From: Neolewinella persica DSM 23188
GTDB taxonomy: Bacteria; Bacteroidota; Bacteroidia; Chitinophagales; Saprospiraceae
Direction: 5' to 3'
NCBI RefSeq assembly: GCF_000373105.1
Contig: NZ_KB890429.1
Span: forward strand, 42,265-106,264
DNA length: 64,000 nucleotides
A model generated the notes under the pieces. The model made no database searches and was not told where the DNA came from. It was given only the letters and a program-made list of their open reading frames with translations. Within the stretch, counting starts at the first letter, position 1; the number at the start of each line of letters is the position of its first letter. Below are positions 16,021 through 24,894 of the stretch, one piece after another. A program made the translations under genes and the position numbers.

Positions 16021-18813
16021 ATGAATTGTTTTAGACTTCCGCTTACCACCTTTCTTTTCCTGCTAACTGCAGGTTGGAGTCTGGCACAATGCCCGGCAGT
16101 GGCTGAAATCAATTTGGCAACGTCAGGCGATGATCCAACAGCCTTGAGCCAACTCTTACAAAGGGCCAATAACTGTCCGGTCCCGGATTCGATCATGGGA
16201 GATGCCTACCATCGGCTCGGCATTCTACATTACCTGGAAGGCGATTTACCCGAAGCAGTATTGGCAACCCTGGAGGCGATTTCTTTTCGGGAAAAGGGAC
16301 TGCCTACAGGGCGTTTTCTGCTAGGTAAGTCGAACCACAACCTCGGCGTTTTTTACAAAAGTCAGGGGGATTACCACATGGCCATTCCTCGTTTCCGCAA
16401 AGCAGCGAATATCTACGATGGGCTGCACCATGACCGGGCCGTCGGGAGTCGGCGGGAACTGGCAAACGCTTACAGTGAACTACGGGATTACGGGCTGGCA
16501 CGTCTGCATATCGGGCTGGCGCTTGAGCGGGCCGTAGAATTCGGTCATAAAGACGTATTGGCCCAGACCTATCTGGATTTTGGCCGAATCCTGTACTACC
16601 AAAAAGAATACCCGGCTGCCAGAGATACCCTGAAAAAAGCCGAATCCATTCTGCAAAATTTACCTCCTGAAATACGTGAGGAGTATGCGTATGATGAGGC
16701 CGCCTGCTATCTCAATTCAGGTCTCGTTCACGATGAACTTCAGGAATACGAACAATCGGTCAGTTTTTACCAACAGGCCTATCGTATTGCCGAAAGACTG
16801 GACGATACGGAGCTGCTCGTCAAAGCCGGAAATAATATTGGTGTTGCCCGTAAAAAACAAGGAAGACACGGTCAGGCGGAAACAGCGTTCAAAAATGCTC
16901 TTAAGTTGCTGGAACCATATCCCAAAAATTATCTGCGGGCTTATGGACTCGACAATCTGGGCAATCTGGCCATGTTGCAGCAAGATCCACAGGCTGCAGT
17001 AGGTTATTATCGGGAAGCGATTGGCGTTTTGGCCCCTGAGTTTAACGCAAAAGAAACGGGAGGATTACCCACCGAGGCGGAGGTGGCCGTAAGTCTCCAT
17101 AAGTCTGAACTGGTCGTATGTCTGGTGGACCAGGCAGGGGCATTGCGTAGTTTGGCGACTACCGAAAACGGGGAGGAAAACCTTGCAGCGGCCCTGGCCC
17201 ATTACCAGTTGGCTGATCGGGTGCTCGACGCTATGCGACTGGAACATCAGAGCAGTTCAGCAAGATATTTTTGGCGGGAAGAAGCCCACCGGCTTTACGA
17301 AGAAGCACTAGCTCTATGTTACGAGGTGCAGGAAACTGACCTGGCGTTTTATTTCATGGAGAAAAGTAAATCGGTACTATTGCTGGATGCTTTTATTACC
17401 AATGAGGCGAGCAAAATATTACCGCCGGAATTAGCCAATCGGGAACGCAAATTGCAATCAAGTATTCAATTGGCCAACGCCCGGTTAGAATCAATGCTAA
17501 GGGTCCAAAATATAATGAGCGAGCCCGTTGAGCTTACAAGCAAATCCCTTGCCGCAGCCCAGGCAGACTATCAGGAGTACCTAACTGAGTTGTCGTCCGA
17601 TTACCCCGCCTACTACCAGTTTCGTTACGCCGATCAGGTGATTACTGCCACTGCAGCCCGCAAAGCATTCACTACTCCAACCACCCAACTGCTGCATTAC
17701 TTCGCCGGTCGCCACTATTTTTATTTGTTGCGACTGGGTCCTGATGCCAGCCAGCTGACAAGAGTAGCAAGAACACCGAAGCTTGATGCCTCACTGGTAG
17801 ATTTCAGCAACTTGTTTCGTAGTAGTAACGCTGTGACGGATGATCCACGGGGCTTTGCCGAACAGTCGTTTTTAATTTTTAAAACCCTCTACGCAGTGGT
17901 TTGGAAGGAGGTAGATTCACTGCCCGGAGAAATCATCATAATTCCCGATGGAATCACCGGTACCATCCCATTTGCTGGTTTGCTAACCGAACCCGCTACG
18001 GGAAATACTCCCGGGCGATTTCCCTACCTGATCAGAAAACAATTGGTGCGCTACGCTTTTTCGGCAACGATATTGGCGTACCAAGCGAAAGAAGTAGACC
18101 TTGAGGCTTCGGCGGAATTACTATTTCTGGCACCCTTCACGGAGCCGGGTGGTAAACAACCAATGTTGGCTGCAGGTAGAGATATGGCCGAGTGGCTGCA
18201 AACGGGCGTTCGGGGTACATACCTGACGGGGGAATCTGCAGATGTCGCAGCATTAAAAAATACCAACGGGTCATTGGGGGTTTTGCATTTTTCTACCCAC
18301 GCTAATGGCGGGGATTCGCTGACCTCCCCATCCGTTTGGTTGGCCGACTCACTGTTGTTCCTTAGCGATCTCTCTCAGCGTCTTCCGCCCACCCGCCTTG
18401 TGATCCTTAGCGCGTGCGAAACAGGAGCGGGCCGCTTCCAGCCCGGAGAGGGCATCCTGAACCTGGCGAATGGCTTTGCCTATGCCGGTGCGCTGGCCAT
18501 GATCTCCACCCTTTGGCAGGTCAACGACCGGGCAACGGGACAGATACTTCAGTCTTTCTATCAATCCCTTTTGGCCGACCAACCGGCAGCTGCTGCACTC
18601 CGCCAGGCGCAGCTGGCCTGGCTCGACGACCCTTCGGTCAGGGCCTCCCTGAAATCCCCCTTCTTTTGGAGCGGGTTTACTTATTGGGGTGCTGAGCAGC
18701 AGGCGCTGGTATCGCCTGCCGGTCGGTTCCCCTGGTACCTGTTGCTGGTGGTCGGTGTCATCGTTGGTGGAACTCTTGCCTATCGGAATCGGACCAATAA
18801 TCAGGCGGAATGA
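16021..18813 (+). CDS. TPR-CHAT protease, membrane-anchored
   Basis: The 930-residue protein has a signal peptide (1-23), TPR-type helical repeats from about 60 to 350, a helical linker, and a C-terminal CHAT (caspase HetF-associated with TPRs) domain at about 600-890. The catalytic dyad is His760 in H-F-S-T-H-A and Cys799 in L-S-A-C-E-T-G, with the G-E-G-I-L-N-L-A and S-T-L-W-Q-V-N-D motifs. A single membrane helix (about 900-918) precedes a short basic tail. Topology places TPR and protease in the periplasm. In known CHAT systems the TPRs sense a ligand that switches on the protease. It is cotranscribed with the S8 protease. Confidence 0.92.
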   Translation: MNCFRLPLTTFLFLLTAGWSLAQCPAVAEINLATSGDDPTALSQLLQRANNCPVPDSIMGDAYHRLGILHYLEGDLPEAVLATLEAISFREKGLPTGRFLLGKSNHNLGVFYKSQGDYHMAIPRFRKAANIYDGLHHDRAVGSRRELANAYSELRDYGLARLHIGLALERAVEFGHKDVLAQTYLDFGRILYYQKEYPAARDTLKKAESILQNLPPEIREEYAYDEAACYLNSGLVHDELQEYEQSVSFYQQAYRIAERLDDTELLVKAGNNIGVARKKQGRHGQAETAFKNALKLLEPYPKNYLRAYGLDNLGNLAMLQQDPQAAVGYYREAIGVLAPEFNAKETGGLPTEAEVAVSLHKSELVVCLVDQAGALRSLATTENGEENLAAALAHYQLADRVLDAMRLEHQSSSARYFWREEAHRLYEEALALCYEVQETDLAFYFMEKSKSVLLLDAFITNEASKILPPELANRERKLQSSIQLANARLESMLRVQNIMSEPVELTSKSLAAAQADYQEYLTELSSDYPAYYQFRYADQVITATAARKAFTTPTTQLLHYFAGRHYFYLLRLGPDASQLTRVARTPKLDASLVDFSNLFRSSNAVTDDPRGFAEQSFLIFKTLYAVVWKEVDSLPGEIIIIPDGITGTIPFAGLLTEPATGNTPGRFPYLIRKQLVRYAFSATILAYQAKEVDLEASAELLFLAPFTEPGGKQPMLAAGRDMAEWLQTGVRGTYLTGESADVAALKNTNGSLGVLHFSTHANGGDSLTSPSVWLADSLLFLSDLSQRLPPTRLVILSACETGAGRFQPGEGILNLANGFAYAGALAMISTLWQVNDRATGQILQSFYQSLLADQPAAAALRQAQLAWLDDPSVRASLKSPFFWSGFTYWGAEQQALVSPAGRFPWYLLLVVGVIVGGTLAYRNRTNNQAE

Positions 18814-18837
18814 TGGGCCGGACCGCGGGGTGATTTG

Positions 18838-18855
18838 GGCGCGGCCGCAGGTGCA
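18838..18855 (-). repeat. dispersed 18-bp element, copy 6
   Basis: GGCGCGGCCGCAGGTGCA lies 24 bp after the CHAT gene stop, antisense to it, and forms an inverted pair with the copy at 19026. Confidence 0.9.
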
Positions 18856-19025
18856 AGGGAGGGTTGTCCGGCCTTCAGGCTTTTTCCTGGCTGATTGATC
18901 TTTAAAGAATGGATCGATCCTAAGGGACGGGAAAAAACAGTATCGCCCATCACCTGGTTCATGCAATTTTTTACACATCTTAAAACCATCGCTTACCCCT
19001 CGAATTGCTCCCAAAAACCTTTCTT

Positions 19026-19043
19026 TGCACCAGCGGCCCCGCC
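19026..19043 (+). repeat. dispersed 18-bp element, copy 7
   Basis: TGCACCAGCGGCCCCGCC (one change from consensus), preceded by TTTCTT, lies 14 bp before the ElaA-type GNAT start. It could be the transcript 5' end of that gene. Confidence 0.88.
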
Positions 19044-19057
19044 CCTAAATCATTCCC

Positions 19058-19516
19058 ATGCAACTTACCTGGCACCACATCCACTTTCCTGATCTTACCA
19101 TCACGCAACTCTACGCTATCCTCCGACTCCGCGCCGAGGTCTTTGTGGTAGAACAAGATTGTGTGTACCAGGACCTGGACGATAAGGACCAGCGGGCCAT
19201 CCACTTACTCGGCACAACGGAGGATGGTCAACTCGCTGCCTACACCCGCATAGTTGACAAAGGCGTCTCCTACCCAGATTACGCAAGTATCGGTCGGGTC
19301 ATCACCGCACCGTTCGCCCGTGGAAAAGGCCTTGGTCGCCCCCTCATGGAAGAATCCATAAGGGGCCTTGTGTCTCATTTTGGCCAACAACCCATCAAAA
19401 TTGGTGCCCAGGCACACCTGCAAAAATATTACGGCAGCCTAGGCTTCATTGGGGTTGGGGAGGTGTATGATGAGGACGGCATCCCGCATCGGTCAATGGT
19501 ATATACGCCCCAATAG
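19058..19516 (+). CDS. elaA: GNAT acetyltransferase, ElaA-like
   Basis: The 152-residue protein equals E. coli ElaA in length and pattern: L-R-A-E-V-F-V-V-E-Q at about 24-33, the acetyl-CoA loop around R-V-I-T-A-P-F-A-R-G-K-G-L-G-R, and the Q-A-H-L-Q-K-Y-Y-G-S-L-G-F ending. It transfers an acetyl group from acetyl-CoA to an unknown small molecule or protein. It is a single-gene unit bracketed exactly by inverted 18-bp elements, 14 bp before its start and 8 bp after its stop. Confidence 0.92.
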   Translation: MQLTWHHIHFPDLTITQLYAILRLRAEVFVVEQDCVYQDLDDKDQRAIHLLGTTEDGQLAAYTRIVDKGVSYPDYASIGRVITAPFARGKGLGRPLMEESIRGLVSHFGQQPIKIGAQAHLQKYYGSLGFIGVGEVYDEDGIPHRSMVYTPQ

Positions 19517-19524
19517 ACCAATAT

Positions 19525-19542
19525 GGCGCGGTCGCAGGCGCA
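19525..19542 (-). repeat. dispersed 18-bp element, copy 8
   Basis: GGCGCGGTCGCAGGCGCA, a two-change variant, lies 8 bp after the GNAT stop and antisense to it. Confidence 0.8.
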
Positions 19543-19579
19543 GTAAAAGTATTAAGGAGCAAGATGCTGTAAACGTAGT

Positions 19580-19612
19580 CCGCCCCACCAAAACAAGGTC
19601 CTGGCGGGGCGG
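19580..19612. repeat. GC-rich hairpin
   Basis: CCGCCCCACCA (19580-19590) pairs with TGGCGGGGCGG (19602-19612), one mismatch, in the gap between the convergent GNAT and TerD-like genes. No T-run follows on either strand. Confidence 0.5.
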
Positions 19613-19775
19613 GCAAAAAACGTCCGGAAAGCAAGTGCGCTAAAATTTGCGATAGAAGGAAGCGCACAAATGGCCGGTCCGTAGGTGTTGAAGCGGAAAG
19701 TATCCCGACTAAATTATTGACTATTAATCAAATTGGGAGTAGAAGGAAGTCAGAGAAATGGCCGCATTCAAATTT

Positions 19776-21845
19776 TTAAGGCAACAAATCTTCCAATGCC
19801 ATCGCACGGAAATCATTTGCTTCATTTTCGGGCTGAAAAACGTAAGCTGTTTTAGTGCTGATCTCTACTTCTTTGTCCGAGTAACGGACGGGGAGACCTT
19901 CTCCGCCAGGGCTTACGTCCCGGAAAACGTCATGAACCGACGGTAAAGTTGCCAGGTAGTCCAACATGGCTGGCATTTTTTCCGCCAGGCCCACCTCATT
20001 GACTTTTGCAGAACTTACGTTTCCGTACAGGCCGGCATCCAGGTAAACGATCCTGCGATCCACTAAATCGAGGTAGCAGATGTAGCGGGTCAATGAACCT
20101 CCAGTCACCTGGAAGGTGAACTGACAGCGGGAAGGCTCGATGAGTTTTCCCGCCTCGGGATTTTCTCCCAGCTGCATCAGACCCATCACTTCCTCTAGCT
20201 GATCAAACGGTATATGGCTGTAAGAGAGGATGCTCCACACGCCGTAGCGTATACCCTTCGCGACCAGTTGCTCTGGGTAAAGGTCAATCAGTTGGCCAGC
20301 GGTTCCTTCGCTGTTTTGGGAGTTCACCGGGTCACCGGAGAAAACAGCGGCAGGTTTAAGCGTGTCGGTATGGTTCCAGGCGATACTATCTGCCGGAGCC
20401 CAGTCTTCAGCGAAGAAGTTCCATCCATTGTCCATCCAGCAGGTGCCGTTTGTAGCCTTCCAGTAGGTAGCAGTTCGGATGAACTTTACGTACTCCGGAA
20501 GGGCGAATTCCGTGCCTCGTCCGTAGGGTAGGGCACCGTCCGCATTATTAGTCGGCAGCTTAACCTTTTCCGTTGCGGAGTCGAGGTGAACCCCTTCGGG
20601 AAACTTTGCTTCCACGCGGCTGCGTATTTCCGCACGCAGCGCGCCGGTGATGCCGGTGATCCAATGCTCCTTCAGGTATTCCTTAGCCTTACGTTCCTGA
20701 ACCTGCAACTTGGTCCAGTTGCCCAACGGTGCAAAGGTCCGGTATTTCGTCACGTTGTACCGATCAATGACTTTCTCCAACCGCAGCAGGGTCATGGTCG
20801 GCAGCTTGGGGACGACCTCCCGAAAGGCCACCATAGCCTCGTCTCCGAAGGTATGTAGCATATACACCAATCGGCGGGAAAAGTCACCCGGCCGGCTTTG
20901 CAACAATGGCAAGACCTTAGGATCTTTAGCTACCAGCAGGGCTTCCACTTCACCGTTGAAGGTGGCAAATTTTCCGCTTTCCCGCAGCACTTTGGCCGCC
21001 AGCCAGACCTTTGGGAAAACCTTGCCGTAGTCGCCTACGTGTAAGGAATGCAAAGCCCGTACCCATTTGTTTCGGTGACGGATCAGGCCTTCTTCAAGGT
21101 CGGGTGCTTGCTCCAGCATCTCCAACAACAGCCGTCGGCGGCTGCGGGCGAGTGACTTGAACTTAGTATTGGTGTTCAGGCTGATGTCTCCGGCGGAAAG
21201 GCCTGCGTAGAAGCGGAGTATGTCCGTAGTGGTCGTCAGCACAAACGGGAGACCAGCCTCCAGGCACTTGGTACCAACGTAGACCAGGTTTTCCTTAAAG
21301 TCAATCAGGGAAGTATCTGGCGCATAGCCGTTGGCGACGAACCAGTCGATTTCTTCTTGTTCGGCCGGGGTCCAGACGGAGGGTTTGGACAACAGCGCGT
21401 TCAGGATGCCGGCAAGGCTGGTGGCCTCCGCTGAGCGGAGGACGGTTAATTTACCGGTCTCAAAGAGGGCGGGGCGGTCGGCAGGGGCTTCCCGCACCGC
21501 TTCGCGGGGCACACCCAGGTACATCAGAATCTGGCGGAACCAGTAATCGGCCTCCGACATCTCCAGTACCTCCCGGGGGAAGTTTTGGTAAACGATGGTA
21601 TCGCCGATCTTGCGGTCCTCACCGGACTCCCGTTTAAGCGCGGGTTCCAGACCACTCCAGAAAGTAGTGAGGCTCGCCGGGCTGAGTGCTTGTAGCCTGT
21701 CCAGCAATTCTACATTGGGTACGTAACCGAAGTATGCCAGGTTAGACAGTAGGGTGCCAACCATGCGGCGATCACTTGTACCGGTAGCTTTGGGGACCGC
21801 CGCCAGGTGACGACGCAACAGCAATATGTTTGCAGTTATTGACAT
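19776..21845 (-). CDS. large protein with TerD-like C-terminal module
   Basis: The 689-residue soluble protein is mostly helical to about residue 450, with an L-A-R-S-R-R-R-L-L-L-E-M-L segment and an S-R-P-G-D-F-S-R-R-L motif. The C-terminal 220 residues are beta-rich (Y-W-K-A-T-N-G-T-C-W, then D-S-I-A-W-N-H and R-C-Q-F-T-F-Q-V-T-G-G), resembling the TerD-type calcium-binding fold. This layout is close to the MXAN_6230/SCO0854 family, although the RING part of that family is not evident here. Function is unknown; TerD-like modules are linked to stress and tellurite resistance. The family match is from memory. Confidence 0.6.
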   Translation of the reverse strand: MSITANILLLRRHLAAVPKATGTSDRRMVGTLLSNLAYFGYVPNVELLDRLQALSPASLTTFWSGLEPALKRESGEDRKIGDTIVYQNFPREVLEMSEADYWFRQILMYLGVPREAVREAPADRPALFETGKLTVLRSAEATSLAGILNALLSKPSVWTPAEQEEIDWFVANGYAPDTSLIDFKENLVYVGTKCLEAGLPFVLTTTTDILRFYAGLSAGDISLNTNTKFKSLARSRRRLLLEMLEQAPDLEEGLIRHRNKWVRALHSLHVGDYGKVFPKVWLAAKVLRESGKFATFNGEVEALLVAKDPKVLPLLQSRPGDFSRRLVYMLHTFGDEAMVAFREVVPKLPTMTLLRLEKVIDRYNVTKYRTFAPLGNWTKLQVQERKAKEYLKEHWITGITGALRAEIRSRVEAKFPEGVHLDSATEKVKLPTNNADGALPYGRGTEFALPEYVKFIRTATYWKATNGTCWMDNGWNFFAEDWAPADSIAWNHTDTLKPAAVFSGDPVNSQNSEGTAGQLIDLYPEQLVAKGIRYGVWSILSYSHIPFDQLEEVMGLMQLGENPEAGKLIEPSRCQFTFQVTGGSLTRYICYLDLVDRRIVYLDAGLYGNVSSAKVNEVGLAEKMPAMLDYLATLPSVHDVFRDVSPGGEGLPVRYSDKEVEISTKTAYVFQPENEANDFRAMALEDLLP

Positions 21846-21909
21846 TTGTTTTGAATAGGTGTTCGGGGAAAGTAATGTTTTGGAGGAGTGATAAAGTTGC
21901 GTGAAGGCC

Positions 21910-22662
21910 TTACTTCAACCGCAACCGGTCAATATTTCCCCCAATACTCCCCCCTTCGGTCAGCGCCATCCCCCGCCAAAGCCACCGCCCCACCCGCGTG
22001 CGCGGCTGATTGACCCGCCCCCCGAACCGGGCTACGTTTTCATCGGTCCTGGATATAACCACAGAGCTGTCATCCCCAGCGGCCCAGACCTGATGCGCCA
22101 CCACCCAGGCCTGCTCCCGCGCTGCCCGCATGCTGAAATCCAGGAGGTGCTCGTCCCGGTCTTTGCCCAACCGGTCGAACCAGGTGAATACCGGGCTCGC
22201 CCGGGCCACCCGCTCCTGCAATTCTTCGATGATCTCCTGTAGGATGTAATTAACCAGTCGAAAATCGGCCTCCAGGTCATTGAGGTCTTTGCCTGCCATC
22301 AGGCTGCCAGCGGCAATCCCAAGGTCGAGGTTGATGTGGGCATTCATCCCCAGCAAGACGTGCTGAAGCAAGGCCTTCTGTTCTTTGCCCGCGTCGAAGG
22401 CGAGCTGCCAGGAAGCAGAGCATGGATCTCCGCAATGGTACTGTTCGTAGGCTTCGAGGTAAAGGTTGGCAAAGGAGACGTCGAAGACCTCCATTCGTTC
22501 ATTATCGGCAAAGCGGCCGGCCCGGATCGCCTCTTTTACGGCGGCGGTCGTCCGCCGGTAAACGTAGGCGAAGTAGCCTAAGGCACTATTCTCTGCTCTT
22601 GCGGCGTCGATGATCACGTCCAGTTGCAAAAGGACTTCGTCGATGGTGGTGGCTTGCGGCAT
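21910..22662 (-). CDS. DUF5995 family protein
   Basis: The 250-residue protein matches DUF5995, with F-D-V-S-F-A-N-L-Y-L-E-A near residue 60-75 and the hallmark L-L-G-M-N-A-H-I-N-L-D-L in the middle. A Y-F-A-Y-V-Y-R near the start and a D-Y/V-N motif in the second half also fit. The family has no experimentally known role; conserved His, Asn and Asp suggest an enzyme. The ATG at 22662 was preferred to longer frames with non-conserved residues. The TerD-like gene begins 64 bp downstream on the same strand. Confidence 0.75.
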   Translation of the reverse strand: MPQATTIDEVLLQLDVIIDAARAENSALGYFAYVYRRTTAAVKEAIRAGRFADNERMEVFDVSFANLYLEAYEQYHCGDPCSASWQLAFDAGKEQKALLQHVLLGMNAHINLDLGIAAGSLMAGKDLNDLEADFRLVNYILQEIIEELQERVARASPVFTWFDRLGKDRDEHLLDFSMRAAREQAWVVAHQVWAAGDDSSVVISRTDENVARFGGRVNQPRTRVGRWLWRGMALTEGGSIGGNIDRLRLK

Positions 22663-22859
22663 GGGTGGAAGATAAGGGGAATGAGTTGGAATTATAGTTG
22701 GCAGCTGATGGATAATAGAATGGTGAACAAACATTTAGTCGAGCCTTAGTACCCCAGATTTGCCGCGTTCAGTTTTGTTGCACATTTTCCAACGATGGCA
22801 ACTCTGTGCGCCCTCTGTGAGAACAATCAGCTGCGTAGCAGCCCCTGTTTTAGGCTGTT

Positions 22860-23999
22860 TCATTTTCTTCCTCCCTTTACAATAACTCCCTGCTTCCGCA
22901 ACAACCCCATCACCCGATCCACCGGCAAGGCCTCCCGGGTATGACCGTCCTTCCCCGTCATCGTCTCCGCAGCAAATAAGGAATTAACGATGGCCTCCTC
23001 CGTAGCCTCGATGGTGGCCAGAAAAAGGGGAGACATTGCCCCGTTGCGGAGTTCCCGAATTTCTCTTTCCCGGTCTTCTCCCGCAACAATTCGGTTTTCA
23101 TTGGCCGTTGAGAAAGCGACGACGTAGTCCCCGCTCCCGTTGCTGGCAATTCCGCCGGTGCGGGCCAGGCCCAGCATCGCCCGTTTGGCGATGCGCTCGA
23201 GGTTCCGCGGGCCAACCGGTGCATCGGTCGCCACAATGATCATGCAAGAACCGTCCGCATGGCTTTCCAGCGCGCCTTTAAAATAATAGCTGCCCAATGC
23301 CTGGCCAACCTGTACGCCGGCAATTTGCAGTACGCCGCCAAAATTGGTTTGTACCAGTACTCCAACAGTATATCCGCCAAGCGATGCTGGTAATTTGCGG
23401 CTGCTGGTTCCGATGCCGCCCTTCCAACCGAAGCAGCTGGTGCCGGTACCCGCACCTACGTTGCCTTCAGCAACGGGGCCTGGCGAGGCTTGTGCAATGG
23501 CTTCCAGCACATGCTTTTCTTTTACGTGCCGACCTCGAATATCGTTCAGAAAACCGTCGTTCGTTTCGCCGACAACGGCGTTGACGGAGCCGACATTTTC
23601 ATTCCCCGGAGCTTCCAGACAGTGGGTGATCAGCGCATCGGTGGCCGTAGCTACGCTGAGGGTATTGGTCAGCACGATGGGCGTTTCCAACTCTCCTAAT
23701 TCTTTGACCTGACTGTAGCCCGCCAGTTTCCCGTACCCGTTACCGAGGTAAATAGCCGCCGGAACCTTCCGCTGGTACATATCCTCCCCGGTCGGCAGAA
23801 TGGCGGTAACGCCGGTACGGATGTTTTTTCCCTTGATCAGGGTCAGGTGCCCAACCTTTACGCCGGTTACGTCGGTAATGGCATTATTGGTGCCCGTGGG
23901 CATGACGCCGAAGGGGACGCCTAGGGCACGGGGGCGGGACTGAGACATCAGGAAGAGAGGTAAGGCGGTGAGTAGAAAGACCAGGTAGAATCTATGCAA
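22860..23999 (-). CDS. P1-family peptidase (S58, DmpA-like)
   Basis: The 379-residue protein belongs to the self-processing N-terminal-nucleophile aminopeptidases of the S58/DmpA group. A signal peptide covers about residues 1-20. Family motifs are I-T-D-V-T-G-V-K-V-G-H, the G-N-V-G-A-G-T-G-T loop with K-G-G-I-G-T-S-S-R, and V-G-V-L-V-Q-T-N-F-G. It likely trims short or D-/beta-amino-acid peptides in the periplasm. The only start keeping the signal peptide is TTG at 23997-23999; no in-frame ATG occurs before residue 18. Confidence 0.9.
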   Translation of the reverse strand: MHRFYLVFLLTALPLFLMSQSRPRALGVPFGVMPTGTNNAITDVTGVKVGHLTLIKGKNIRTGVTAILPTGEDMYQRKVPAAIYLGNGYGKLAGYSQVKELGELETPIVLTNTLSVATATDALITHCLEAPGNENVGSVNAVVGETNDGFLNDIRGRHVKEKHVLEAIAQASPGPVAEGNVGAGTGTSCFGWKGGIGTSSRKLPASLGGYTVGVLVQTNFGGVLQIAGVQVGQALGSYYFKGALESHADGSCMIIVATDAPVGPRNLERIAKRAMLGLARTGGIASNGSGDYVVAFSTANENRIVAGEDREREIRELRNGAMSPLFLATIEATEEAIVNSLFAAETMTGKDGHTREALPVDRVMGLLRKQGVIVKGGRK

Positions 24000-24042
24000 A
24001 AGAAGGAAGGTTCGTTTTGCTCAAGATAGGGCCATCTACTCA

Positions 24043-24585
24043 TTAAGACCAGTTGTCCTCTTCTAACCACGCGCGCTGCCGTTTTTCCTTATTACGCGCC
24101 AGACGCTGTTCTTTTTTATTGTACTTATTGGTGTCCTGTTTAAACCAGATCTCGGAACCGTAGCTGTACGGGTGTTTAGGCTTGGTCATGTAATTATTGA
24201 ACTTACAGTCGTCATGACCGCAATCATGCCGGCTGTTGACTCCGAAGTTGCGGTGTCCGAACCGCTTTCTACTCAGAATTTCCTGCTGCTTTTCCTGAAT
24301 TTTACGCCAGTTATCTATTTCTTCCTGGCGAGTGTGGGTTTTGCCCAGGTTTTCCAACTTACCCCAGGTGTGCGGGTCTTTTACGACCAGGAAATCATAG
24401 TATTTGGTAAAAGTGGCTTTACCCAAATCACGTAGCTCCAGCTTTTCTTTCAGGTTAAGTTTTTGGGATTCAATAATACCACGAAATAGGCCCAGCCGGT
24501 TGAAGTCGGTGTAGCGACGGTAACGAGGGATCAGACTGCGGATGGCAGCAGCAGTTAGCTGGTTGATGGGGTGGCCGATTTTCAT
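24043..24585 (-). CDS. hypothetical basic protein
   Basis: This 180-residue soluble protein is rich in Lys, Arg and Asn, with a Lys/Arg tail (about 155-175). A H-D-C-G-H-D-D-C segment near residue 120 could bind zinc. The ATG at 24585 starts a conserved-looking helix (K-I-G-H-P-I-N-Q-L); an upstream extension would run through a palindrome and is rejected. I do not recognise the family. Confidence 0.6.
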   Translation of the reverse strand: MKIGHPINQLTAAAIRSLIPRYRRYTDFNRLGLFRGIIESQKLNLKEKLELRDLGKATFTKYYDFLVVKDPHTWGKLENLGKTHTRQEEIDNWRKIQEKQQEILSRKRFGHRNFGVNSRHDCGHDDCKFNNYMTKPKHPYSYGSEIWFKQDTNKYNKKEQRLARNKEKRQRAWLEEDNWS

Positions 24586-24663
24586 GGTGGTATGTTTTTC
24601 TACGCGGGAACAACAGCACCAATGACCGCAGAAGTTCGGCTCCGCTAACTTTTCTGGAAGTGC

Positions 24664-24786
24664 ATCAAATGTAATGGTGGCTGGTAAGCACTTGGTTGAG
24701 GGTGCCCCCACCCGAAAAGGTTTATCCGCAATGACTTCGGGTTGGGACACCCTCAACCGAAGTCATTGCGGATCGTTACATTTGAT
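24664..24786. repeat. nested inverted repeat with alternative pairing
   Basis: Outer arms ATCAAATGTAA (24664-24674) and TTACATTTGAT (24776-24786) enclose a perfect 17-bp hairpin ATCCGCAATGACTTCGG (24724-24740) and its complement (24757-24773) with a 16-nt loop. In addition GTTGAGGGTG (24695-24704) is complementary to CACCCTCAAC (24748-24757) in that loop, so two structures compete or form a pseudoknot. Confidence 0.9.
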
Positions 24787-24830
24787 ACACCGCCACTTTT
24801 CTTTGCACCCGTGCCCTATCTTGCAGCCCC

Positions 24831-24876
24831 CAATAGACCAATAGTACCAATTTTCCAATAGCACCAATAGACCAAT
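24831..24876 (+). repeat. AATAGACC octamer-type repeats, upstream of rarA
   Basis: Imperfect repeats of CAATAGAC and variants, upstream of rarA. The reverse-complement octamer array follows rarA at 26177-26204. Confidence 0.75.
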
Positions 24877-24894
24877 ACTTCAAAAGACCAACCT

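Larger units (their letters stand above)
24586..24894. other. divergent intergenic region, structured
   Basis: The 309-bp gap between the unknown basic protein and rarA is filled by a nested inverted repeat (24664-24786), a degenerate promoter/element-like TTTGCACCCGTGCC at about 24802-24815, and octamer-type AATAGACC repeats (24831-24876). Confidence 0.7.

Noticed and set aside
16021-18813. CHAT gene as part of a CRISPR-type caspase or gasdermin defence system
   Set aside because: No gasdermin, Cas or reverse transcriptase gene is nearby and the protein has a signal peptide, so it works outside the cytoplasm.
18349-19014. Minus-strand ORF over the CHAT gene end
   Set aside because: It is antisense to the conserved CHAT catalytic region and has no family features.
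22795-22830. CTCTGTGCGCCCTCTGTGAG segment as a new repeat
   Set aside because: A similar CTCTGTG-type string is a common low-complexity repeat in many bacterial genomes, and only one copy is seen here.
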